From Casuarina equisetifolia (taxonomy: Eukaryota > Streptophyta > Magnoliopsida > Fagales > Casuarinaceae), in NCBI GenBank assembly GCA_028551475.1, contig CM052359.1, positions 25,483,583-25,547,582 of the forward strand: a DNA stretch of 64,000 nucleotides, in the 5' to 3' direction. Each line of letters begins with the position of its first letter. The stretch's first letter is position 1. This document shows positions 26,459 through 38,181 of this stretch, one piece after another. Under the pieces are notes generated by a model. The model ran no database searches. It was not told the DNA's origin and saw only the letters and a program-made list of their open reading frames with translations. Both the position numbers and the translations under genes were made by a program.

Positions 26459-28911
26459 ATGGCTCTCAATCTCTGTCTCTCTGCTCCCCCCGTCAGCTCT
26501 CCCCAGACTCTCCTCTACTCCTCGAAGCAGCCGATCGCGCTCTCCTCCTCCTTCTCCGGTTCCTTCTCGAAGAGCAGCATTGCTACTAGCAGTAGGAGTT
26601 TCGGTGAGAAGAGAAGCGGAGGTGCTTTAGGTGGTACGACGGTAAGGTCCAGCCTCGACACGGCGGGGCCCACAGTGAATGTAGGCAAGGTTACTGAGGT
26701 CAACAAGGATACCTTCTGGCCCCTCGTCAAGGCCGCCGGGGACAAGACCGTCGTCCTCGACATGTACACCCAATGGTAATATTCGTTTTTCATTTGTGTG
26801 GTTACTGAGAAAGCTCGAGAATATGGAAGGAGAAAATGAGGCGAATGAATAAGGAAAATAGATTATGATTTTATGGAATTTTTTTTAAATTTTAATTTTT
26901 TCTGGGAGTTTCCAGAAGATCTCGGTGAACGAGGAAAAAGAAAAGGGTTCTTATTGTATTGTTGTGTAACTGGAATCTATTCTTTTGCTAGGATTATTAA
27001 GAAGGAATTTGGAGAATTCTTCATGTTTTCCATATCGTAAGTGTTAATTTAGTTTTTTGTAGGCTTGTCTGAAAGACGGTTGGAAATTTATTGACGCCTT
27101 ACGTTTAGGAGGTAGAACTTAGAAGTGGATGCTAGATGGATAAAGTAACTTTGTATGTGGTAAGTTACAGAATTTGGTTGGAGCTAGTGTCAACGTATTG
27201 ACTTATTCTAGCAACTTGATCTGCCTAAAACTTCTTAGAGATCAAACTTTGGAAGATAAAGTTCATTGGTGTGCCTAGATCAGTAGCTGTGGTGACAATG
27301 TTTGGGGAGAAATTGAGCACCATATCCATGTAATTGCTTGCCAGTAGGACTCTTCTCGTGGTTTTTGCTTGTAAGTCTTAGCCACGCACTTGCTCTGCCC
27401 TTTCAGTAAGTTACTTGATACAAAACTGCATTAATTTATGAGATCTGCCTTTTGGACCTTTTTACGTTTGTTACAATAATTACGGTGCTCGTCTTCCTCG
27501 GATGGGAAGGTAGAGTAGATATAGATATAGTCACAATGTGCGCTGTGAAGGACTCTCTAAAGTTATCCATGTTAGTTTTTCTGATATTTAAAAACTTGCT
27601 TAGCAGTTCTTGGTTACCAAACCAACCCTCCCCAGAAGGTAATTTTAGCGTCGCCAAATATCCTTCTCTGCTAGCACTAACTAGATTTGTTAAGAAAGTA
27701 ACTTTCCGTATAGGAAGATTAGAATTACTAACCTTATTGTCTAACTTGTATAAATATCTATCTCATCACTCTGTCCATTTACATGGACTTGAGTTCTGCT
27801 GTGGCGATCACCTTGCACTTTAGGAACCTTTATATCTTACCTTCATTTGGGCAATCGTTACAATCTTCGTAGGCTTAAGCACGCTTTAGTGTTGTAATTT
27901 CTTCCAAGCTTAGTGGATCCAATACCAGTTAATGGGGGGTGATTGGGAAATTAACAAAAAAAAAAAAGTGTAGCTATGGAACTTAACCGTTACCTTAGGA
28001 TGCCAAACAAAAGAACTCAATTTAGAGTACAAACAGGGACTTGAGTGATTAAAATATGGAGGTTATGGAACTATGCCTATGAAGGGTTCAGAAATTGTAC
28101 TAGATTGGGGTTGATCTGAGTTTTCCTCCTACATACAAAGGGCACGTGTTTAATTAGGATTTAAGATCCAGTTGCCTCAATGATTTGATCTAAATGTGAA
28201 TTAGTAGACTAATTCTTTGTAGTTGAACATTTATCCGAAGTCACACTCATTCGATAAAGAGGTCGTCAGCTTCTCAAAAGAAAGCAAAGGAGGTTTCCTT
28301 ATTATTGATGCTACATGTAAATGAACTTCAAATTATTTTTAGGTTCATTCTCAGGTTCGAAGATACTTTCTGTTGCTTGGGCTTTCCAATAGCATCGAAT
28401 GTCAGTCCTGATGTGATCATGTGAGCCCTAGGGGAAAAGACTTAATGGTTCTTCTAAATTGCGCTAGAGTTATCTTTTGCATCTTGTTGTTGAATTCACC
28501 CTACCTACAAATATATTTAAACGATTTTCTCCTTCATCTCTAGTTGTGTAAATTCTGCAGGTGCGGTCCATGCAAGGTGATGGCTCCGAAGTATCAAGAA
28601 CTGTCTGAGAAGTACCTAGACGTGGTCTTTCTGAAGCTGGACTGCAACCAGGACAACAAGGTCTGTAGCTACCTTGATGTTCACAAGACCATGGCTTAAA
28701 ACGTGGTGTCACACACATATACACGTAAACTCCAGTCTCTTTCTCATGTAGTTTATCTTTTAATTGCTGGCAGCCATTAGCAAAGGAGCTGGGGATTAGA
28801 GTTGTCCCTACGTTCAAGATTCTGAAGGACAACAAGGTTGTAAAGGAAGTCACAGGGGCCAAACTTGATGATCTGGTCCTTGCAATTGACTCTGTTAGAT
28901 CCAGTTATTAA
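26459..28911 (+). CDS. Thioredoxin f, chloroplastic
   Basis: Stromal f-type thioredoxin that passes electrons from ferredoxin-thioredoxin reductase to Calvin-cycle and other plastid enzymes in the light. Three exons, 26459-26775, 28561-28660 and 28774-28911, give 184 aa. The first ~65 residues are Ser-rich with few acidic residues, a typical transit peptide; the mature part begins near SSLDTAGPTVN. The active site WCGPC is W106-C110, with Trp split by intron 1. Cys134 in FLKLDCNQDNK is the extra cysteine that marks f-type thioredoxins and is a glutathionylation site in known members. P151 in VVPTF is the conserved cis-proline. The protein ends VLAIDSVRSSY. Intron 1 is long (1785 bases) with nothing coding seen in it. 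Confidence 0.95.
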
Positions 28912-29411
28912 CTTCTTCTCTTGCTTCCCCAGTAAAATGTCCATAATACACTGAAACGTCGCCACTTTGGACTTGTATGTAATTTTTCTTTTGTGAAAAA
29001 TATTATTTAGATGAGAAATGGAATCCATTCTGCATCCAGAAGAGAGTGGACCCAAACTGCTGTTATTTTTTATTTGGAAGTGTAGGGGAAAAAAAAGAAA
29101 AACTAGTATGAGTGAATAAAACAGTAGCAGGCCTCCAATCCTTCATTTCCCTTAATTTTCCTTTTTAACTTATGACATCAAAAGTGCACCGTAATATATA
29201 AGGTTGTTTCTATGGATCTCTGTAATATTAAAGCTTGTAAAATTTCTAAGATGTAAAAATAGATCTTAAACAATTTACCTGACGAAGTTGCTCTTGGTAT
29301 GTGCGATTTTGTTTTGGACCAATACGAGGCAGACCCGCTTGATTATAAGGCCATGCAGACAAGCAAATGGAAAATAAAGACGGAGAAAGCTGCATGGGAA
29401 GTAAAGAAGGA
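28912..29411. other. 3' flank of thioredoxin f
   Basis: Likely 3' untranslated region (to roughly 29080) followed by AT-rich spacer. No gene seen. Confidence 0.4.
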
Positions 29412-29703
29412 TGTCTTATACTCATTTTATCTACACGAAAACAATTATGGAATAGCCTAAAAATCAAATAAAGATCAAATATAATGTGTTTTGTATTTAG
29501 TGTTTGTCTATAAACTTAGATATTTATATTAAAAAATTAGAAAAAAGTCATTCAAGAGAATTTAGTTTTTATAAAAATTAAAAATAAAACAACTTTTGTA
29601 TCAACTTTAAATACTTGTAATTTTTTCTTTACTTAATGAAATTTTGTATTTCTTATTCAAATCTCTTCCTTATCTTATTGAGTTAAAAACCAATCCTACA
29701 ATT
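29412..29703. repeat. Left terminal inverted repeat
   Basis: Pairs with 30016-30346. Long shared stretches include TTTGTCTATAAACTTA (left, near 29506-29521) and its complement near 30244-30259. The inner end TATTGAGTTA...CCTACAATT matches TATTGAGTTA...CTTACATTT of the other arm. Confidence 0.75.
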
Positions 29704-30007
29704 GGCCTGTGCTCTTGGTGTACCGCTCTCGTTTAACAGCACACCATAATAATCGCTCGCTGCCGACTAAACTCTTATGAGCGTTCTGGAAAGACGCTGT
29801 CACTAGTCCGTAGGTGTTTTCACATTCATTAAGAGCACTCTTCTCTGCTTCCTCCGTCGGGTTTTCGAGGAGATGGCGAATGAAATCATGCGTGTTGGTT
29901 GCGTTGGTGCTGGCCTGCAGTATTGTTATACGTGTCAAATCATCCAGGTCCGCCGCGGGGGACGGCAAGTTCTGGAGGAAGGTTTGTTTACAGAAACCGT
30001 ACTCTCC
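29696..30007 (-). pseudogene. Truncated invertase/pectin methylesterase inhibitor (PMEI) domain fragment
   Basis: The frame reads GEYGFCKQTFLQNLPSPAAD, then a region rich in LTRITILQASTNATNTHDF, then helices with two further Cys, ending at a TAG at the edge of the left repeat arm. Spacing and wording (YGFC..., SNATNTHDFIRHLLE, ALNECENTYGLVTASFQ) fit the helical-bundle fold of secreted inhibitors of pectin methylesterase or invertase. A normal protein has ~170-200 residues with a signal peptide and a first Cys a few residues upstream of this segment. Both are missing, as is the last part of the domain, and there is no suitable start before the domain. It is best read as a captured gene piece, although expression from a flanking promoter cannot be excluded. 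Confidence 0.6.
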
Positions 30008-30015
30008 ACTGAAAT

Positions 30016-30346
30016 GAAATGTAAGATCGATTTCTAACTCAATACGTAACGGAATAAGACAAAACTTAAATTTGACATAAACTAGACAATATAAGAAAGA
30101 GATTTAGGTTAAAAAAACACGAGATTTCATTAAATAGGGAGCAAGTCAAAAACTTTTATAGTTGACACAAAAAATTATTTTGTTCTTTTATTTTGTATAA
30201 ACTAAATTTTACTTTTGACTCATTTTCTAACATAAATATTTAAGTTTATAGACAAATATTGAATACAAAAAACTTATACTTGATATTTATCTGATTTCTA
30301 AGCTATTTCATAATTATTTTCGTATAAATAAGATAAATATAAGACA
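30016..30346. repeat. Right terminal inverted repeat
   Basis: Reverse complement of 29412-29703 with an extra ~40 bases near 30040-30085. Differences from the left arm are mainly transitions, the pattern expected of methylated, ageing transposon DNA. Confidence 0.7.
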
Positions 30347-31433
30347 GTTGATAAGCTGTCAAATTTTGTTGGCTCAAACTTAACTGTTTGTTGTCTCCAA
30401 TTGTTGTTGACTCTCTTTTTTATTTCAAAACTCTATCTACTCGTCTTCTCAGTTGTTTGATAAGGACGGAATACTAACCCTTCAGTCAGGTCTTAAGTGC
30501 CTGGTGTACCAGTCATGGTGGGGTTGATATTGAAGAAGACAACTAAGAAAAGAAAAGGCAAGGAAAAAACCTTAGCAGGAGCCATTCTGCTAGTTGAACT
30601 ACTGTTGTACGTGAGAATAAAAGAACAGACTATAAGAACATATAGGGTTCTACGTGAACACTGCTAAATTTGTTGTGGGGAATTTCACTAGGTTTTTTGG
30701 TAAACGATTTCACCTAAGACCTCAATTCTTATCTTACTCGTGTGAGAGAAAAAATCAATTGATTGCAACGATTCTATGCAACTAACAATTAAAAAAAGGA
30801 AGGTTCTAACTCAACTTGGTAAATAAAATTTGTCTCATAATCTTTTTAATTTTGATTTTTCTATCGGGCTATTCTTAATTTTATCAAAATTGTTGACAAG
30901 TATATGGTTTAATTGGAAGCAAGTGTTACTTGAAACTTCTTAGTCTTAAGTTCTACGTCCAAGTATATGAGTTTGATTGTGTGTATAAAAAAAAAATTAT
31001 CAAAACTTTTTGAACATATTTTTCTAGAATAATATGTACAACATATTTCACTTATAAATATATCGTAATATATTTAAATATCAATCTTTATACATTTTTT
31101 TATTATTAACATATTATAAGCTTTGTCACAAAAATAGTATATAGCCTTTTGTGTATTTGAGATGACGACTCGTAAACTTAGTTAATGATATCATCTTAAA
31201 AAAATTATTTATTTATTATTATCTAAAATCGGTTTATAACAAATATTCAGTAGTTACATTGAATCAATTGGGCCTCGCAACCCGACAAGCAGACTGAAGC
31301 CTGATTTCTTAAACCGGAGACCAATAGTCCGGTCCTTAAAACCCTAAATCTTTCAACGGAGCAAAGGTTAGTCACTCAGTCTGAAACCCATAAGTGGAAG
31401 CCCTAATTGCCGTCGACGTTCTGCGCAAGAACG
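30347..31433. promoter_or_regulatory. Intergenic region with KRI1 promoter
   Basis: AT-rich spacer with no supported gene up to about 31260, then the promoter and leader of the KRI1 homologue. A site II element TGGGCC lies at 31269-31274 and a perfect telo-box AAACCCTAA at 31339-31347. This pair is well known upstream of plant ribosomal-protein and ribosome-biogenesis genes. Confidence 0.65.
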
Positions 31434-33374
31434 ATGGTTCTGCAACTTTTCGGGGGCAGCGACTCCGACAACGACGACGTCTCGAAGATTGAGATCGACC
31501 GAGAATACGCTAAGAGGTTTGAATACAACAAGAAGCGAGAGGATCTCCATCGCCTCCAGGAGCTCAAGAAGAAAGGGGTCCTGGAATCGCCTTCCGAGTC
31601 CGAATCTGACTCCGAAGCTTCCTCTTCGTCGGAAGAAGAAGACGATTTTGTCGGGTCCAGCAAAACAGACAGAGAGTTCTTTGAAGCGCTGATCAAGGTA
31701 AAAAAACAGGACCCTGTTATTAAGAACAAAGATATTAAGCTATTTGAATCTGTTGACGAAGAAGATGAAAAGGAAAGAGAGGATGGGGAGGATACGACGA
31801 CGAAGAAGAAGAAGAAGGCGATGTATTTGAAGGATGTGGTGGCGAAGCATTTGATTGAGGACGGTCCGGAGTTTGAGGATGAAGAAGAGGAAGAAAAGAC
31901 AGAGAGGAAGAAGAGCTATGTGGAAGAGCAAGAGGAGATAAAGAAGGAGTTTCTGGAGGCGGTTGCGGCAGAGGATGGCGAAGGGGATTTGTTGAAAATG
32001 AAGGAGAAGAATGAAGAGGACGAGGAGAATGAGGGTGGTGAGAATGGTGAGTTTGTGAGGAAGTTGGATGAGTATTTTGGTGGGGATGGGGAAGTGGATG
32101 AGGGTAACAAGTTTCTGAAGGACTTTTTCCGGAATAGGATGTGGGTGGATAAGGAACGGGAGGGTAGAGAGATTGGGGAAGAGGAGTTGGAGCGATTGTT
32201 GGAGGACGAGGAGGAGATTGAGAGGCAAGAGGAGTACGAGTATCGGTTTCAGGAGAATGCTGGCGATATAGTGATGGGTCATGCGCGGAAAGTGGAGGGA
32301 TCGGTGAGGAAGAATGTGAATGCGAGGAAAGAGCAGAGGAAAAGTAAAGAGGAGAGGATGGAGGCGGCCCGGATTGAGCGAGAGGAGGAGTTGAAGCGTT
32401 TGAAGAATTTGAAGAAGGAGGAGATGGACGAGAAACTGAAGAGGATATTAAAGACGGCAGGGATGAAGGAGGACGAGATTGTGCCACTGAGTCGCAAGGA
32501 GTTGGAGGAGGAGTTCGATCCCGAGGAGTATGATAGGATGATGAAGAAGGCATTTGGAGAGGAGTATTACGGGGAAGAGGATGCGGACCCAGAGTTCGGG
32601 AGCAACATGGATGAAGATGAGTATGAGATTGAGAAGCCAGATTTTGAGAAGGAGGACGAGATGCTTGGACTTCCAAAAGGTTGGGATGAGACTGCATCTG
32701 GTGAGGGGTTTTTAGCTGCAAGGAAAAGTATTTTGCAGCATAAGATGGATAATGGAGTTGAAAGTGACCCAGAGAAAGAAGAAGAGAAAGAAGAAGAGGA
32801 AGAAGAAGAGAAAGCTGAGGAAGGTAAGCGGAAACGGAAGCGTAAAAGGAGTGCCCTTTTGGAGAAAGCTAAAGAGGCGATGATGGACGAATATTATAAG
32901 TTAGATTATGAGGATACGATTGGAGACTTGAAGACAAGGTTCAAGTATACGAAAACAAAACCTAATAGATTTGGGTTAAGTGCTGCGGAGTTGTTGTTGA
33001 TGGATGAAAAGGAGTTGAATCAGTATATTTCCTTAAAAAAACTTGCTCCGTATAGGGAGAAGGAATGGAAGTTGAGCGATAAAAAGAGATACCAACTAAA
33101 AATGAAGACTAGAGAACTTCTTCGTGGTGTAAAGGCAAGTGACCAGAAAGACGGTAAGAAGAAGAGGTTAAAGGATAGTGGTGAAAAATCAACTTCATCA
33201 GTGAGCGGCGTGGAAGCTGGGAAACCACAATTTGAGGAATTAAATGGTGATGCGAGCAATTTATCCAGGAAGGCTAGGAGAAGACGACGCCAAGCTGAAG
33301 TTAAACTATCACACTCAAGGCTCATGGCATATGGAAAGATACCTTCAAAATCTACAAGCAAAGCAAAGCACTGA
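31434..33374 (+). CDS. KRI1: KRI1 homologue, small-subunit ribosome biogenesis factor
   Basis: Intronless gene for a 646-aa, highly charged nucleolar protein. In yeast, Kri1 binds Krr1 and is needed for 18S rRNA processing and 40S assembly. The start MVLQLFGGSDSDND at 31434 fits the conserved N-terminus of the family; an in-frame ATG at 31407 would only add nine residues. The first ~340 residues carry long Glu/Asp/Lys coiled-coil-like tracts and Ser-Glu clusters (likely casein kinase II sites). The conserved core includes DADPEFGSNMDEDEYEIEKP (near residue 385) and GLPKGWDE. The conserved C-terminal domain, roughly residues 470-570, has DEYYKLDYEDTIGDLKTRFKY followed by KYTKTKPNRFGLSAAELL. 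A basic cluster (KARRRRRQ) near the end is a probable nuclear/nucleolar signal. The opposite strand carries long open frames only because of the repetitive GAG/GAA codons. Confidence 0.95.
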   Translation: MVLQLFGGSDSDNDDVSKIEIDREYAKRFEYNKKREDLHRLQELKKKGVLESPSESESDSEASSSSEEEDDFVGSSKTDREFFEALIKVKKQDPVIKNKDIKLFESVDEEDEKEREDGEDTTTKKKKKAMYLKDVVAKHLIEDGPEFEDEEEEEKTERKKSYVEEQEEIKKEFLEAVAAEDGEGDLLKMKEKNEEDEENEGGENGEFVRKLDEYFGGDGEVDEGNKFLKDFFRNRMWVDKEREGREIGEEELERLLEDEEEIERQEEYEYRFQENAGDIVMGHARKVEGSVRKNVNARKEQRKSKEERMEAARIEREEELKRLKNLKKEEMDEKLKRILKTAGMKEDEIVPLSRKELEEEFDPEEYDRMMKKAFGEEYYGEEDADPEFGSNMDEDEYEIEKPDFEKEDEMLGLPKGWDETASGEGFLAARKSILQHKMDNGVESDPEKEEEKEEEEEEEKAEEGKRKRKRKRSALLEKAKEAMMDEYYKLDYEDTIGDLKTRFKYTKTKPNRFGLSAAELLLMDEKELNQYISLKKLAPYREKEWKLSDKKRYQLKMKTRELLRGVKASDQKDGKKKRLKDSGEKSTSSVSGVEAGKPQFEELNGDASNLSRKARRRRRQAEVKLSHSRLMAYGKIPSKSTSKAKH

Positions 33375-36300
33375 ACATCATCAATGATTCAGCGTGGGAA
33401 CGGATAAGGTGATTATTTCTTGAATACAAAGGTTCCGACATTGGGAAATGACATGTCTTATTTCATATAGCTTTTCTCTGAGTTACTAATTTGCTCTGAC
33501 TGCCAATGGAAACACCATAAGTTGGAAAATAAAAGAGAATCTTAATTCTATCAGACATTGAAACTTGCACTTCGTTAAGATAGCTAAGTTTTATAGCTTT
33601 GATGATTGTACCCAAACTGGGGTTAAAGCAGATTCAATTGGGATAATTATTTCATAGGATGTTGAGTTTGTAATTATTGGTGGATCTCTGACTGATTCTT
33701 TGCTACTCCGGCAATTAAGAGTATTTGGTAGTTAAATTGTGTCTAGAACTTCGTATGAGTTTCTAGGTGTCTTCTTCTATTTCTGATTTCACGTTCTTCT
33801 CTAATTGGGTTTTCTTAGGTCCTTCAATTTAGTGAGCTTAACAAATCTATAGTCAGTACATCAAGAAGGGGTCTTTATAAATTTGATTCAAATGTTACAC
33901 GAAAAAGCCTGAATAGGCTGTGGCCAGAAAATCCTTTAAACTTTTTCCGTTATTTATTAATTATTTTTTTTAAAAAAAAAAAAGAAGGAAAAGGAAAGCA
34001 GTAGTTTTGCCTCACACTTGTGACAAAAGTCAATCCCTGGATCTCCTAACCATATAGCCTTTTTTCAGGTTATTGTACAAGGATCATAGCTTTTCCTGTC
34101 CAAAGTACGCCACAAATAAATATAGATCACTGTAGTACGTCCTATATCCCGTTTTGGTGGGCAGTGGATGGGAAATGGAAGTAGTTGCGATCATTTTCTT
34201 TTTAATGTGTAAATATAACTCATGTACTTATGCTGGAATTAACATGTGATGAGCATACACCTTTCACCTTAAGGGGATAATTGCCAATTGGTCAAAAGAC
34301 AATTGGTAGAAATAATGATGATCAATCTCTGTCGGTCAAGCTTGGGCTATCTAATAGGCCAAGTGGAGTTCTTTTTGGGTTGAGTTGTTTTCTCTGGGTG
34401 AAATTCCACAACTCTTGAATTATAACTGCAGTTATGGTGGTTGTTAATATATTACTTAGTCTGTTCTTTGAAAACTATGGGTACAACATTAAAACTCCCC
34501 TGAAATGGTGAGGAATGGAGTAGTATGTTAAATGTTTTGAAGAAGGTAAATGTTTCTGGCTGACAATAGCCAATGTTGTCCTCTGCTGGAATAAAAACCT
34601 TTCACACTGACAATTCTCTGATTAAGGCTACTTTCTCTGTGTCTCTCTTTCTTACACACAGACATGCATGGTGGTTAAAATCTCATTTGAAGTGAACGGG
34701 TCAGCATAAAAGAATAATAAATGCACTTCCCACACATTTTCCAAATATTTTCCTTTTTTGTTGAAACAATTCTCTGTGTGTATTTATTTCTTTGGTCATA
34801 ATCAATGCTTACTGTTATTCTTCAAAGCCAAAAATTCAGGGAACAACAGTTTAACAGCTTGCATATTTATGGTGAATCTAGAGTTACAAAGGTAATCTAT
34901 ATCTATGCAGCTTACTTAGCTGAGACATAGTGCTAATCTTGACATAACACCATATTCATCACAATAATTGAATGCCTCTTCTCTTTGGGAGAGAGGGGGG
35001 GGGGGAGGACAACAAAAGACTTATTCCTTTTCAACATATGTTACTTCTGTGGCCTGCATTATTATCTATTTAATTATTTTTCACAATTGAAGGCTCTTCA
35101 AGTCATAGCTGCCTTTTTATGCCAAGTCTAAAAAATTAGCCAGACATTCATAAGCAGCTCAAAGTGCACCCCATGGTGCATCTTTATTTCCTAAGAGACA
35201 AGTTCAAGCCCATATTTAAAGCTTTTGTAATGAAGGAGCTGAGCTTTGAGCCAAGCTTGATAAGCTGAAGCTCAGCTTGTTCACGAGTTAGTTGCTGAAC
35301 AGAATTTAAATTACCTCTGGATTCTGTAGAGATAATTTACATTCTTTGTCAACCCTGAGCTGCAATTTATTAACTTACGTTCTTCTGAACTTTCTTATTT
35401 TTATTTTAAAAAGGTTCAGCTATAGCTGCCACGTGTTTCAGGTTATCATTTTATTTTTTATAAAGCGCAGGCTCTCTGACCTTTTCAAAGCACATCATTT
35501 AGGCTTGTAATTGCAACAGGTTTCTGATCCTTTTAGTCATCATTTTGTTATTGTTGCAAGGCCTTTTGATCTTAACTGGTTATAACCTTCGAATTTGAAA
35601 AAAGTTCATGCATTTGTGGAGACCCTTTTGGGCGGGATTAATTTTTGTCAAGTCTAGCTAAAACTAAAACTAAAACTTGAATATAGCTCAATTTAAGCTC
35701 AAATTCTTATAATTTTTAACAGGCCAAGCTTGGCTTAGCTTGGCCTGGCCCTACTTATTACGCGGATTATAGAATCCTAATTCAGGTGTCGGTGCCTTAC
35801 TTATTCTTCCTGTTATTGATTCAGCTGAAAAAAAAAAAAAAAAAAGGAAATCAGAAACCTTTAAGACATGGAAGTAATTCATGTAATTTTGATTTGGAGC
35901 ACATCATGCATGTTCTGTCTTCTATCAACCTTTTATACAACAATTGGAGTATTGATGTGCTTCTACACAAGCCTCTCACATCCTGATGTTTATTCATGCT
36001 TGCCTTGTCTACGTTATGTGTTTTTTAGCCCTGTGTCTATTTAGAATACTTTCCAGATCTCAAAGCAACTTGCTATGTTTACGTTAGTGGTTTAAAACAT
36101 TCATCAATAAGTTTATGGTACTTGCGTAGTATACATTCAAATGATTACGTGTATCAACTGTATGTGGCGAACTTCTGGCACATAAAGTAGTGGAGTCAAC
36201 TCTTTCTTACATTGGAAGACATTTTTTCTGTATATTCTTGTATACCCAAATATTTTTAAGGGTTAGTCTTCAAGATAACTTTAGTTACTCCCAAAGTTTG

Positions 36301-38181
36301 TGCTGTTTGCTTGAGTGTCTTGAATACTGGTGGTAAAGTTTGGTTTCAATTGTAAACGATAATTGTTGACAGTTGGGTTTGGCTGTGCAGAGGATGTGAT
36401 TTAATATTCATAAGGTGGAAGCAATCCAGATGAGCAAGTATCATGATGTGAATCATTATGCTCCAGTTTTGTTATTGGGATGGAGAAGAGAATAAGAAGG
36501 ATGGTGGAGGATCAGAAACGTTGCCAATTCGGTGTAGATATGTATGAGGTGAGGGTCGCGTTCGTCTTATTTTTTGGTGAGTTTGGGAACCCGAAAGTGT
36601 AGCCGGGGGACTGAGTGGAATGCCAGTTGAAGCTGTGCGTTCTAATTCAGCTGTTCGTCTCCAATTTTGATCGAACTGTTGATATGTTGCTCTTGATTTT
36701 TGGATTTGAAGAGACAATCTCATGATGTTTAATTTTTGCCTTTGCCCTGAATACATGCTAATCCCATATATGTCTTTTTTCCCTTAAATGAATTTTAAGC
36801 AAAACATAAGCTGAAAATACAGATCTTTGATGCCAAAGATGACCTCATCATTGATTCTCCGACAAGAAAACTAGCAGTTGTAAGTCTCAACGAATATCTG
36901 TGGGTGCATCCATATTTTAATGGCTTGTCTTGTGGGTCAAGTCTCTCATATTCTTTCAAAAAATAAATCGAAATTGATTAAAAAAAGAAGAGAAAGGGAT
37001 TCGATATTTGTAATCTTGTTGGGGATCAATATTTAACCAAACCTTCCCTCTTTGCTGTCCATTCCCATCTACCCACATTGTGGTCAACGGCCTTTATTAA
37101 TAAGGTCACATCAATTGTAGTGAACAAATCCACTTTTATCTCTCTTAACAATCCAACCAAAGTTCCTAACCATTGAATCTCCCGTGACCTTTCTACCCAA
37201 CCACGTTTTTGGCATATCCCAAGTTGCACTGTGTAATATGCCAACACTGTTTCTAATTGATTTCATGTAGTGAGGATTTGTATCCTATTCCATGTATTCT
37301 TGCATTATGTTCTTTGAATATTTCCCTCTTTTAATATATGGAGCATTAGGAACCAAAAGGGCAATCTTACAAGACAACAAATTAGTGTCACCAAGAGATA
37401 CAGTACAAATCATCTGATTGCTTACCTACTCACGTTTGCAACACCTTTGTTTTGGTAAGGGGTAGTTGTATTGTGAGGGTTCCAGGTGCTGCAACGGAAG
37501 GAGGCTGCACAAAACCTTCGTTTTCATCTCAATCACCACAATAAAGTCAACAAAATTCATGCATGCACAAACACAAGCTCACAGATAAGACACTATCTCC
37601 ATTGGTAGTTCACCAAACAACACAAACAGACAGCAAGACATGAGACATGAGAATACATTTTCACTCAAAATTGAACAACAAAAAAAAGATAGATAGCTTT
37701 ACATAGACTCAAACAACACATATTTGGTAACAACTGCGACAAACAACACAGATTTCCTATACTTATATCAAAACCAGTAGAACGCATTGCCATTTTCTCA
37801 ATTTACAGGAACTGAAAACGACTGAGATGATAACAGTAACAACATTTACAGCAGACCACTGGTGAAAACCAACCTGACCCGATGCACTGTCCTTGCCTCA
37901 TCTCTGTCAAACATGAAACCTGATGTTTTATAATACCCTCTTCTCTGTTCCTGGTATAGTTCGCATAAAGACACAAGTATCAGGCCCAGAATTCTGTACA
38001 ACACAGCGCAGAAGAACACATTCCTTAAGCAGTCCAGTGAAACCAGATCCGAAATTCTCACATGGCAAAACGAAAAAACCCAGAGATGCTGAAGTTTCTT
38101 CTCTTTTATTGTTATATATAGGTTGACTGACCTAACTCAAACCTCAAACCTCGTACCTTGATCCACATACTGCTCCCAGAT
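33375..38181. other. Gene-poor intergenic region
   Basis: Nearly 5 kb without a gene I can support. The first part is likely the KRI1 3' untranslated region. The rest has poly-A and poly-T runs (33967-33983, 35829-35846), a G-run at 34997-35006, and AAGCTT/GAGCTT-rich imperfect repeats around 35220-35290 and 35730-35750 that look like old repeat debris. Short open frames at 36472-36756 and 37026-37247 show no recognisable family. Confidence 0.4.

Larger units (their letters stand above)
29412..30346. mobile_element. Long-inverted-repeat (foldback / Pack-MULE-like) element carrying a gene fragment
   Basis: The sequence starts TGTCTTATA at 29412 and its reverse complement starts TGTCTTATA at 30346. 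The two arms align over their whole length with mostly C/T and G/A differences and one larger insertion in the right arm. Similarity stops abruptly at both outer ends, and on the inside exactly where a pectin-methylesterase-inhibitor-like coding fragment begins and ends. There is no transposase, so it would be non-autonomous. Long terminal inverted repeats around captured host gene pieces are the hallmark of Pack-MULEs, but I found no 9-10 base target duplication at the edges chosen here, so the superfamily is open. Confidence 0.7.

Noticed and set aside
31735..32721. Long minus-strand open frame opposite the KRI1 gene
   Set aside because: It is a Pro/Ser/His/Leu-rich shadow of repetitive GAG/GAA codons of the plus-strand gene, with no recognisable domain.
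35215..35760. Possible inverted-repeat element rich in AAGCTTGGC motifs
   Set aside because: The two ends share only short AAGCTT/AGCTTGG words and do not align outside them.
36472..36756. 94-codon minus-strand frame in the gap after KRI1
   Set aside because: No similarity to a family I recognise, no signal for splicing or promoter, and composition like the surrounding spacer.
37846..38126. Overlapping short frames on both strands next to the proposed second DUF538 exon
   Set aside because: Neither has a recognisable domain; the region more likely belongs to a 3' untranslated region or spacer.
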